Positions 1 through 6,698 of a stretch of DNA of 8,610 nt are shown piece after piece. The notes below the pieces were generated by a model that made no database searches, had not been told where the DNA came from, and saw nothing but the letters and a program-made list of their open reading frames with translations. This DNA is from Candidatus Poribacteria bacterium (GTDB lineage Bacteria; Poribacteria; WGA-4E; WGA-3G). How positions within the stretch are numbered: the stretch's first letter is position 1; the number at the start of each line of letters is the position of its first letter. The stretch is taken from NCBI GenBank assembly GCA_028818995.1, contig JAPPMR010000944.1, forward strand, positions 1 to 8,610. Direction: 5' to 3'. The translations under genes were made by a program, and so were the position numbers.

Positions 1-749
1 GGGGATATACGATGTGGGAACTCGGCAATTATGCTGCTGCTGTTGAATACTTTACTAAAGCTATTCGTCTCCATCCAAATGATCCCATCACATACTACAA
101 TCGGGGTGTTGTGAAAGGTAAATTAGGACAACACATTGATGCGATTGAGGATTACGATATCACTATCAGGTTAAAACCTGATTTAGTTGAGGCATACAAT
201 AATCGGGGTGTTATGAAAGGTAAATTAGGACAACACACTGCTGCGATTGCAGATTATGATATCGCTATCCGACTAAAACCTGATGCTGCTGAGGCATACA
301 ATAATCGGGGAGATACGAAGAATGAGTTAGGACAACATTTATCTGCGATTGCCGATTTTAACACCGCCATCCGACTAAAACCCGATTATGCTGAGGCATA
401 CAATAATCGGGGAATTGCAAGGTTCGGTCTGCATCAATATATTGCTGCGATTTCCGATTGTGATATTGCTATCCGACTAAAATCTGATTATGCTAACGCA
501 TACATTAATCGGGGAAATGCAAGGTTCGGTCTGCATCAATATATTGCTGCGATTTCTGATTATGACATTGCTATACGGCTAAAACCTGATGATGCTAACG
601 CATACTACAATCGGGGAATTGTGAAAAATTTTCTGGGTCGTACGTGGGAAGCAAAGCAAGATTTGCAAAAAGCATTGAAACTTGCAGAAAAGGTTGGTGA
701 TACAAGTCTTAAAACCGAAATTGAGTCAATGCTAAAAAAGATACGTTAG
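1..749 (+). CDS. Tetratricopeptide-repeat protein, 5' end outside window
   Basis: The protein is almost entirely 34-residue TPR units, each with the pattern Y-x-N-R-G, a short linker, L-G-Q, A-I-x-D-Y-D and A-I-R-L-K-P-D. About six full or near-full units are visible, followed by a lysine-rich helical end (ESMLKKIR). TPR arrays are protein-protein interaction scaffolds, so no enzymatic role is implied and the partner is unknown. The first ATG (12) is unlikely to be the true start: the frame is open to the window edge, and the codons before it read G-Y-T after what would be N-R, which is the start of another TPR unit. The gene therefore continues upstream. It ends 69 bases before the PIN-like gene on the same strand, so the two may be co-transcribed. 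The TPR assignment is firm; the function is not known. Confidence 0.9.
   Translation, partial: GYTMWELGNYAAAVEYFTKAIRLHPNDPITYYNRGVVKGKLGQHIDAIEDYDITIRLKPDLVEAYNNRGVMKGKLGQHTAAIADYDIAIRLKPDAAEAYNNRGDTKNELGQHLSAIADFNTAIRLKPDYAEAYNNRGIARFGLHQYIAAISDCDIAIRLKSDYANAYINRGNARFGLHQYIAAISDYDIAIRLKPDDANAYYNRGIVKNFLGRTWEAKQDLQKALKLAEKVGDTSLKTEIESMLKKIR
417..620 (+). repeat. Near-identical tandem TPR units (102-base period)
   Basis: Bases 417-454 and 519-556 are identical over 38 bases at an offset of exactly 102 (34 codons), and the rest of the two units is also very similar. The other TPR units are more diverged, so this pair looks like the most recent duplication in the array. Confidence 0.8.
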
Positions 750-818
750 GTCTGCATGGATGCCTGGATTGGAAAAATAGATGGACGATGCCACAATAAT
801 TAATAAGGAAATTTAAAC

Positions 819-1811
819 ATGAGTATGCCTTCTACTTTAATCTTTGATAAATCCGTTTTGCAGTTATTAAGTTATGATGAGTGTCTGGAATTAAGTGAAC
901 GTTATTCTTATATTACCACTCCAGTTTTACTAATGGAAATTGTGAACGATCAATTGAAATATAGAGGGGACGATAAAAAGTCAGTTATTACAGACTCTCT
1001 GCTTTCAAAATTGAAAGCACACAGATATCTCATGGCTTTTTCTACTCTTAGTCACTTAGAACTTCTGTACACGGAATTAAGTACTGGTCGTAAAGTGCCG
1101 ATGGAAGGAAAGGCCGTTCGTCCAGATATCCAAATAACTTCTACGCCCGGGGTAGGTCCTGGTCTTTATTTAGATTTATCTAACGAGTCTGAGGTATTTG
1201 ATAGGTGGAAACATTCTGGACTAAACGATTTTGAACAAGAACTTTCCCAACGTTGTATTGAAAGTCTAAATGTCAAGGAAGACGATTGGGAAAAACTTAA
1301 AGAAATGCATGATTTTCCCGAATTTCCTCAAATTAGTGGAGAATATTTAGAAACATCTATGCCTGAATTGAAAATGGTTACTAAAGAATTCTGTGATCGT
1401 GAAGACGATGAGGGCAAATTTGAAAATTTAAGGTTGATTTTGAATAGTACTTTATCAAATGAAGATGTAAGGGCAAGAATTATTGAGAGATGGTTAGAAA
1501 AGGAAATGCTACATTTGAAATGTTTTTCACCATATTCTTATCATTGTCTTCAGGTTTTTGTTGCATTTTATATTGCGATTGAAAATAAATTGAAAATCAG
1601 TGAATCGAAATCAAGACAATGGCGAAAGAAAGGGAAAAATAAGATAGATTTCTCTAATTGGATGGATGTACTTTATTTGCTTTATTTACCCTTTTGTCAA
1701 ACCTTTACATCAAATGACATATTTTTAAGTGAATTTGCGAAAATTTTCATATCATCTGAACAGAATTTTATTTCAGGTGACGAAATAAAGAGGAGTTGTT
1801 CAAATTCATAA
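819..1811 (+). CDS. Divergent PIN-like domain protein with large internal insertion
   Basis: This 330-residue protein shows the PIN-fold layout split by a long insertion. The N-terminus has a hydrophobic strand ending in Asp10 (LIFDKSVL), then Glu40 in a helix (LLMEIVND). The C-terminal part has Asp283 in a hydrophobic helix (DVLYLLYLPF), followed by a strand ending T-S-N-D (Asp300) and a helix. Four such acidic residues bind metal in PIN-type ribonucleases. The roughly 240 residues between Glu40 and Asp283 are much longer than in a typical 130-residue PIN toxin; they are acidic, probably helical, and not recognised. A purine-rich ribosome binding site (AAGGA, 805-809) lies 9 bases before the ATG; a second ATG two codons later is also possible. 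The gene looks more A+T-rich than the atp genes, which may point to transfer. It follows the TPR gene closely. No adjacent antitoxin is obvious. RNase activity is inferred from motif positions only. Confidence 0.6.
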   Translation: MSMPSTLIFDKSVLQLLSYDECLELSERYSYITTPVLLMEIVNDQLKYRGDDKKSVITDSLLSKLKAHRYLMAFSTLSHLELLYTELSTGRKVPMEGKAVRPDIQITSTPGVGPGLYLDLSNESEVFDRWKHSGLNDFEQELSQRCIESLNVKEDDWEKLKEMHDFPEFPQISGEYLETSMPELKMVTKEFCDREDDEGKFENLRLILNSTLSNEDVRARIIERWLEKEMLHLKCFSPYSYHCLQVFVAFYIAIENKLKISESKSRQWRKKGKNKIDFSNWMDVLYLLYLPFCQTFTSNDIFLSEFAKIFISSEQNFISGDEIKRSCSNS

Positions 1812-1846
1812 TACAAGCTCACCTACCAGAGAATTGGAACGGATAA

Positions 1847-1888
1847 TTACGAATTGTTTGCAACTTTAATCCGATTTTGCACACGCGC
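1847..1888 (-). pseudogene. Fragment of atpC 3' end (copy 3)
   Basis: Read on the minus strand, these bases encode ARVQNRIKVANNS and a TAA stop, matching the last residues of the real AtpC (ARAQNRLKVANNP). Weaker similarity to the preceding atpC codons continues to about 1907, two bases from the stop codon of the small gene at 1909. There is no start codon or N-terminal domain, so this is a displaced remnant. It is the outermost of three copies of the atpC end in the window. Confidence 0.65.
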
Positions 1889-1908
1889 GGGGCGTTTTCT
1901 GCTTGCGA

Positions 1909-2327
1909 TTAATCAATTAACCATTTCCAAAGCGGTAGGTAGTTTTCAGGTTTTAGAAAATCTACGTCCATTTCTGTATCAATGTTCGTGCCCCAAACTT
2001 TGAAGTATTCAGCCTCATGTTCTCCAATTTGAAGGTGTAATTGCCGTTCGTTTTTGTACCATACTGCGGTTACATAGCCGTCTCCATCGCTGGAGATAGA
2101 TGGCGTATCGCACCGATATCCAACGGAAGTGACAGAATCTAACAATGCGTTCATAATCACTTTCGCGTGCACTAATGTTAATTGGGTTGGTTTTTGTGAA
2201 CCGCGTCCATCCCAGTTATCTTCCCGTTGTGATAGGATATCAAATTGCGCTGATATTTCACGCTTTTGCTTTTCGACTTGGACTTGCTGAGTTTATATTC
2301 GGCAGGTTCATAATTCTCAAGGCGCAT
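1909..2327 (-). pseudogene. NWDG-motif small protein, copy B (frameshifted)
   Basis: The uninterrupted frame covers only the C-terminal part, from a GTG at 2172 or an ATG at 2154. However, it stays open upstream through an N-W-D-G-R-G motif (2200-2217) and a charged helix. Comparison with copy A shows that one base is missing at 2280/2281 (two G against three on the plus strand). Restoring it gives a frame starting at ATG 2327 (MRLENYEPAEYK), about 139 codons long, with GAGAGG at 2340-2345 and a promoter-like sequence further upstream. The reconstructed protein has N-W-D-G near the middle, a D-G-D-G-Y-V-x-A-V-W strand, a second strand around QLHLQI, and ends in FLKPENYLPLWKWLID. It resembles, from memory, small uncharacterised N-W-D-G-x-G proteins often found near nuclease genes; no function is assigned. 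The downstream half could still be translated as an 81- or 87-residue product. Confidence 0.6.
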
Positions 2328-2360
2328 ATTGCAGACAAACCTCTCGTAGACTTAGAAACT

Positions 2361-2389
2361 ACTTTACCATATCACAGCAAAAACATCAA
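2361..2389 (-). promoter_or_regulatory. Sigma70-like promoter for NWDG gene copy B
   Basis: On the minus strand TTGATG (2384-2389) is followed after 17 bases by TAAAGT (2361-2366). The spacing suits a housekeeping promoter, and transcription would begin some 25-30 bases before the ATG at 2327, leaving a short leader with GAGAGG. The equivalent site is kept in copy A with a better -10 element. Confidence 0.4.
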
Positions 2390-2448
2390 TAAATTCCGAA
2401 TAAAAGCGTATAAGTTTTTAATTGGAAATGGACGCATCGGAGTGATGC

Positions 2449-2526
2449 TTATGGATTGTTCGCAACTTTGATACGATTCTGTGCCCGCGCAAGTGCTGCT
2501 TCTGCACGTGCCACGTCAATATCCGA
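2449..2526 (-). pseudogene. Fragment of atpC 3' end (copy 2)
   Basis: On the minus strand this encodes 24 residues beginning SDIDVARAE (Ser at the 2526 boundary) and ending ARAQNRIKVANNP with a stop, equivalent to the AtpC C-terminal hairpin. Relative to real atpC it lacks exactly 69 bases (23 codons) between two internal direct repeats (ARAESAL at residues 93-99 and PRAEAAL at 116-122), so it joins the first repeat to the second in frame. Similarity stops abruptly beyond 2526. The reading frame happens to stay open to an ATG near 2571, giving a possible chimeric 40-residue peptide with no sign of selection. The distance from its stop to the NWDG start (about 121 bases) matches that between real atpC and copy A. 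Confidence 0.8.
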
Positions 2527-2681
2527 AAAACGCTTTATGGTTATTGCTGTGGGCTTGGTTCTAAAGTCCATCCATTTTTAGTAGCAAGTGTGATTTGTAG
2601 CAACTTATTATGAATTTCAAAACGCTAAATATCTCGGTAATGGGACCCTGTTTATGGAATTGGTATAGCGTTCTCTAAAAT
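2527..2681. other. Unassigned spacer between atpC end copy 2 and Uma2 gene
   Basis: No complete gene is seen. On the minus strand a 27-codon open stretch (2541-2624, reading RFEIHNKLLQ to EPSPQQ and a stop) looks protein-like and may be the end of a lost gene, but it has no start codon or recognised family. This stretch is absent from the other repeat unit, so it arrived with, or was left by, the Uma2 segment. Confidence 0.3.
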
Positions 2682-3260
2682 CTATTCAAAAAGTTCTGCC
2701 ACTGGACATGAAAACCCTGGGACGACATCCTCACCTGTTAAAGTGTCTTCATAGTTTAGCAGCGTAAAGTCTGTTTCAGAACGATAGACCATAACCGTTT
2801 TCATAATCGGTTCAATAACCCAAACAAGCCGTGTCCCCGCCTTCAGATAGGCTAACGTTTTTTCGGTAACATCATACTGCTTATCTGTCGGAGAAACTAT
2901 TTCAATAGCGAGGTCAGGGGCATCAGCGAAACCTTTTAATTTATCTTCCGACAACCGTTCTGTTGATACAAACGCAATATCCGGTTTTACCACCCGATCA
3001 CCTAATTGGAACGTCGTTTCCGCAATATATAAACGCCCTAATTTATTTTCGCGAACGTGCGATGTTAAAAGAAAATGGACGTTAGATCCTATTTCACCAT
3101 GGACAATTGCTGCAGCTGCCATTGGCACTAATTCCCCTTTTACATACTCATAACCCTCTAAATCGTTTTCAAGAAATTCCGCCATCGTCATTGTACCGTG
3201 AGGTGACATTTCTTGCACAGATTCAGGGTTCGCTTGCGAATTGGACATCAGATTTCTCAT
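2682..3260 (-). CDS. Uma2 family (DUF820) putative endonuclease
   Basis: This 192-residue protein has the usual Uma2 length and motif order: M-T-x-x-E-F-L near the N-terminus, Y-V-x-G-E-L (Glu43), a conserved His54, K-P-D-I-A-F-V (Asp94), A-P-D-L-A-I-E-I-V-S-P (Glu120), then K-T-x-x-Y-x-x-A-G and L-V-W-V-I-E. The family adopts a PD-(D/E)XK-like restriction endonuclease fold; Asp94 and Glu120 are the likely metal ligands. Its biological role is poorly known, although it is greatly expanded in cyanobacteria and some uncultured phyla. The ATG at 3260 overlaps the TGA ending the NWDG copy A frame (ATGA), suggesting former translational coupling; no strong ribosome binding site precedes it. An in-frame ATG at 3248 is an alternative start, as residues 1-20 are poorly conserved-looking. 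The gene appears intact although its neighbours are decayed. Confidence 0.88.
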   Translation of the reverse strand: MRNLMSNSQANPESVQEMSPHGTMTMAEFLENDLEGYEYVKGELVPMAAAAIVHGEIGSNVHFLLTSHVRENKLGRLYIAETTFQLGDRVVKPDIAFVSTERLSEDKLKGFADAPDLAIEIVSPTDKQYDVTEKTLAYLKAGTRLVWVIEPIMKTVMVYRSETDFTLLNYEDTLTGEDVVPGFSCPVAELFE

Positions 3261-3437
3261 AAGTTATACCATTTCCAAAGCGTTAGATAATTTTCAGGTG
3301 TTAGAAAATCTGCGTCTATCCCAGCTATCTTGCCGTTGAGATAGGATATCAAATTGCGCTGATATTTTACGCTCTTGCTTTTCGACTTGGGATTTACTGC
3401 GTTTATATTCAACAGATTCATAATTCTCAAGGCGTAT
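3257..3437 (-). pseudogene. NWDG-motif small protein, copy A (internally deleted)
   Basis: This is the second copy of the small gene at 1909-2327. The start codon position is ATA (3435-3437) instead of ATG. The 5' frame reads RLENYESVEYKRSKS and runs to D-S-W-D-R-R, the N-W-D-G position. The middle of the gene (about 239 bases relative to copy B) is missing, with the join at 3313-3319, and the last codons (ADFLTPENYLTLWKWYNL) are in a different frame from the 5' half. The deleted copy cannot make the full protein. Its TGA overlaps the Uma2 ATG, so before the deletion the two genes probably formed a coupled pair. Confidence 0.7.
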
Positions 3438-3470
3438 ATTGCAGACAAACCTCTCGTAGACTTAGAAATT

Positions 3471-3499
3471 ATTTTAACATACCACAGCAAAAACATCAA
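3471..3499 (-). promoter_or_regulatory. Sigma70-like promoter downstream of atpC
   Basis: On the minus strand TTGATG (3494-3499), a 17-base spacer and TAAAAT (3471-3476) form a good match to a sigma70 promoter. It sits between the atpC stop and NWDG copy A, with GAGAGG at 3450-3455. It could now drive the Uma2 gene. The element is also present in unit B at 2361-2389. Confidence 0.45.
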
Positions 3500-3559
3500 T
3501 AAATTTTAAATAAAAGCGTATAAGATTTTAAGTGGAAAATGGACGTATCGGAGTGGTGT

Positions 3560-3967
3560 TTATGGATTGTTTGCGACCTTAAGCCGATTTTGTGCGCGGG
3601 CAAGTGCCGCTTCAGCACGTGGGCGATTCAGGTCGGGGGCATCTGCTGCAAGTTGTTCTTTGGCACGTTCAAGTGCACTTTCAGCACGTGCCACGTCAAT
3701 ATCCGATGCCCATTCTGCTGTTTCAACTAATGCAGTAACACCAGTGCGTAGCACTTCAAAAACGCCTCCACTTGTCGCGATTGACCGAGGCGTTCCCGAT
3801 TCTTGTACCCGTATTTCACCGACATCTAATGCTGTGAGGAAAGGGATGTGTCCATATAGAATCTGGAAGTTACCTTCGATTCCCGGCGCGTTAACGCTGG
3901 TCACATCGCCTTCAAAAATCAATTTTTCTGGTGTGCGTATTTCAAGGTGAAAACTTCTATTTAGCAT
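3560..3967 (-). CDS. atpC: F-type ATP synthase epsilon subunit
   Basis: The 135-residue product is the epsilon subunit of F1, which binds the gamma shaft and the c-ring and can inhibit ATP hydrolysis through its C-terminal helices. Residues 1-85 form the beta-sandwich domain with the family motif A-P-G-I-E-G-N-F-x-I-L-x-G-H-I-P (28-42). Residues 88-135 form the Ala/Arg-rich two-helix hairpin, in which ARAESAL (93-99) and PRAEAAL (116-122) are internal repeats. AAGG at 3975-3978 lies 7 bases before the ATG. The gene is last in the operon, separated from atpD by a 265-base, repeat-filled gap. Its 3' coding end is duplicated twice further on (2449-2526 and 1847-1888), but this copy is complete and of normal length. 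Confidence 0.97.
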   Translation of the reverse strand: MLNRSFHLEIRTPEKLIFEGDVTSVNAPGIEGNFQILYGHIPFLTALDVGEIRVQESGTPRSIATSGGVFEVLRTGVTALVETAEWASDIDVARAESALERAKEQLAADAPDLNRPRAEAALARAQNRLKVANNP

Positions 3968-4074
3968 TTTTTAACCTTGCGCCAAGCGTTCAGTTAGGTT
4001 TCTCTTGGCAAATAATAATTATTCACGTAATCCGTTTTGCCAGTATGAAGATTAAAAAATAAATTGGGTAATTT

Positions 4075-4141
4075 GGCGAGGTTAGGAAACCTCGCCAGCA
4101 GAGATGTACAGATGCTGCTGGCGAGGTTTCCTAACCTCGCC
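4075..4141. repeat. Nested palindrome: 27-base perfect inverted repeat in atpD-atpC gap
   Basis: Bases 4075-4101 are the exact reverse complement of 4115-4141, separated by 13 bases. Each arm is itself palindromic: GGCGAGGTT, a 4-base loop, then AACCTCGCC (4075-4096, and the mirror in 4120-4141). The sequence can therefore form one long hairpin or two smaller ones. It looks like two head-to-head copies of a short palindromic repeat, similar in design to REP/BIME elements. There is no U-tract to make it a classical terminator. Confidence 0.9.
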
Positions 4142-4195
4142 CTCTACCGAAATATTTATTTAAACTTCATTTTGGCAAAACTACATGCAGTCTAT

Positions 4196-4232
4196 AAGTT
4201 GGGTTTCGCTGGCGCTCTACCCAACCTACGAA
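4196..4232 (-). repeat. REP-like palindromic repeat just after atpD stop
   Basis: A stem of GTTGGGT (4198-4204) and ACCCAAC (4219-4225) encloses a 14-base loop, 8 bases beyond the atpD stop codon. On the minus strand it reads as a relative of the element at 8393-8427, which lies in the opposite orientation. In mRNA it would form a hairpin directly 3' of atpD, where it could affect stability or read-through to atpC. Confidence 0.75.
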
Positions 4233-5657
<1,425 letters not shown>

Positions 5658-5661
5658 TTAT

Positions 5662-5678
5662 GGCACGCGGCGCGTGCC
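5662..5678 (-). other. Compact hairpin upstream of atpD ribosome binding site
   Basis: GGCACGC (5662-5668) pairs with GCGTGCC (5672-5678) around a 3-base loop, ending 7 bases before the atpD ribosome binding site. On the mRNA it is followed by an A-rich tract, not a U-tract, so it is not a terminator. It could mark an mRNA processing or stabilising site; this is inference from position only. Confidence 0.45.
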
Positions 5679-5719
5679 TGCTACTGCTATGTCCACTTTC
5701 AAATTGTGAGCTACAACTA

Positions 5720-5790
5720 TAGTCGGGAATCGGAGTTCCCTCCTACAATATGAAACATTTCTGTAGGAGCGATCTCCGAATCGCGACCTA
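5720..5790. repeat. Imperfect inverted repeat in atpG-atpD gap
   Basis: Bases 5720-5747 and 5763-5790 are imperfect reverse complements. Each arm has its own small palindrome, GGGAA/TTCCC in the left and GCGAT/ATCGC in the right, so two alternative hairpins are possible. The right arm (TGTAGGAGCGATCTCCGAAT) resembles intergenic repeats I associate with Poribacteria-like genomes. The element fills much of the 175-base gap. Confidence 0.7.
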
Positions 5791-5817
5791 CAATTCAAAA
5801 TGAACGCTTCACTACCT

Positions 5818-6696
5818 TTATCCTTCCAGTGCCGCTGCGCCACTGACAATTTCCGATATTTCCGTTGTAATCTGTGTTTGACGTGCCCTGTTCCGTTGTA
5901 GCACTAATTCGTCAATAAGTTCCTTCGCCTTCTGTGTGGCGTTTTCCATTGCTGCCATGCGCGCTGCTTGTTCCGCCGCGTTTGAGTCCAAAAGCACCTT
6001 CCACATTTGCATGTTCAAATGCTTACCGAGCAACATTTCAAAGAGTTCCACCTGTCCCGGTTCATAGGTATAGTCTAAAAAAAGCGTATCACCTTCAGGT
6101 TCTATCGGTTCTAATGGCAGAAGTTGTTCAACGAGCACCGTTTGAAGAATAGCAGATTTGAAGTTATTGTAGATAACCTCAACCTTGTCGATCTGTTTGT
6201 CAATATAGAGGTGTTCAAATTCATGGACAACGTCAACAGCCGTTTGGAATTCAAGTTGGCGGAAGATATTAATATACGAATCTGTGATGTCGTATCCGCG
6301 TCTGTCAAAATGCTCTTGTGTGCGTCTACCGATGCAGATAAGCGTCACGTCAGCACCGCTTTCTTGATAGTGTTGTATACGTTCTGTGGTTGTTCGGATG
6401 ACGTTGCTGTTGAAACTACCACATAACCCACGATCACCAGAAACAGAGATGATACAAGCATGTTGGACATCTCGTTCTTCAAGCAGTGGATGTGTCAACG
6501 CCTCTGCCTCAACGTCCATCTGTGAGATGAGGTGTCCGAGGATCGTGTTGAGTTTATCCGCGTAGGGACGCGTTGCAGTGATATTTTCTTGGGCACGACG
6601 TAGTCGCGCTGCAGCAACAACACGCATCGCATCTGTGACTTGCTCAATGTTTTTAATGCTGGCGATACGGCGCCGAATTTCTCGTAATGTTGCCAT
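5818..6696 (-). CDS. atpG: F-type ATP synthase gamma subunit
   Basis: The 292-residue product is the rotating central shaft of F1. The N-terminal helix M-A-T-L-R-E-I-R-R-R-I-x-S-I-K-N (1-16) with the following T-x-A-M-R-x-V-A-A-A-R-L-R-R-A, the G-D-R-G-L-C-G-S-F-N motif (87-96), and the C-terminal helix M-E-N-A-T-x-K-A-K-E-L-I to G-A-A-A-L (250-290) are all characteristic. Length is normal. GAAGGTG (6704-6710), inside the end of atpA, is the ribosome binding site 7 bases before the ATG. The ATG lies only 2 bases after the atpA stop, so the two genes are translationally linked; this is the only tight junction seen in this operon. Confidence 0.98.
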   Translation of the reverse strand: MATLREIRRRIASIKNIEQVTDAMRVVAAARLRRAQENITATRPYADKLNTILGHLISQMDVEAEALTHPLLEERDVQHACIISVSGDRGLCGSFNSNVIRTTTERIQHYQESGADVTLICIGRRTQEHFDRRGYDITDSYINIFRQLEFQTAVDVVHEFEHLYIDKQIDKVEVIYNNFKSAILQTVLVEQLLPLEPIEPEGDTLFLDYTYEPGQVELFEMLLGKHLNMQMWKVLLDSNAAEQAARMAAMENATQKAKELIDELVLQRNRARQTQITTEISEIVSGAAALEG

Positions 6697-6698
6697 GG

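Larger units (their letters stand above)
2204..2526 (-). repeat. Direct repeat unit B (atpC end, spacer and NWDG gene 5' half)
   Basis: Bases 2204-2526 align to 3313-3621 plus 3691-3705 at high identity. The aligned part covers the 5' half of the NWDG gene, its leader and promoter region, and the atpC 3' codons. Small differences include two one-base indels (near 2281 and 2436). A further block, 1909-1971, aligns to 3257-3319. The offset is about 1110 bases and the orientation is the same, so this is a direct segmental repeat. Confidence 0.85.
3257..3705 (-). repeat. Direct repeat unit A (atpC end, spacer and NWDG copy A)
   Basis: This is the counterpart of the repeat at 1909-2526. Aligned blocks are 3257-3319 with 1909-1971, 3313-3621 with 2204-2512, and 3691-3705 with 2512-2526. 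The outer part is inside the functional atpC gene, so the repeat unit includes coding sequence of the ATP synthase epsilon subunit. Confidence 0.8.

Noticed and set aside
409..620. CRISPR-like array in the regularly spaced repeats at the window start
   Set aside because: The 102-base period is an exact multiple of three and encodes 34-residue TPR units in one open frame; there are no spacers.
2175..2471. A 98-codon open frame on the plus strand
   Set aside because: It lies antisense to the reconstructed NWDG copy B and the atpC end copy 2, which explain the sequence better through homology with unit A.
3257..3499. An 80-codon open frame on the minus strand as an intact small gene
   Set aside because: Its frame runs through promoter and leader sequence and is out of phase with the NWDG gene's 5' half; only its last residues are in the native frame, reached across the deletion.
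3567..3950. A 127-codon open frame on the plus strand opposite atpC
   Set aside because: It is the antisense of a confidently identified gene; its Ser/Ala/Arg-rich product is an effect of the atpC codons.
4075..4141. Rho-independent terminator between atpD and atpC
   Set aside because: The stem is strong, but no T-tract follows on either strand, and nested symmetry points to a repeat element.
5658..5849. A 63-codon open frame on the minus strand between atpG and atpD
   Set aside because: It is composed of the inverted repeat at 5720-5790 and overlaps the end of atpG; it has no recognisable domain.
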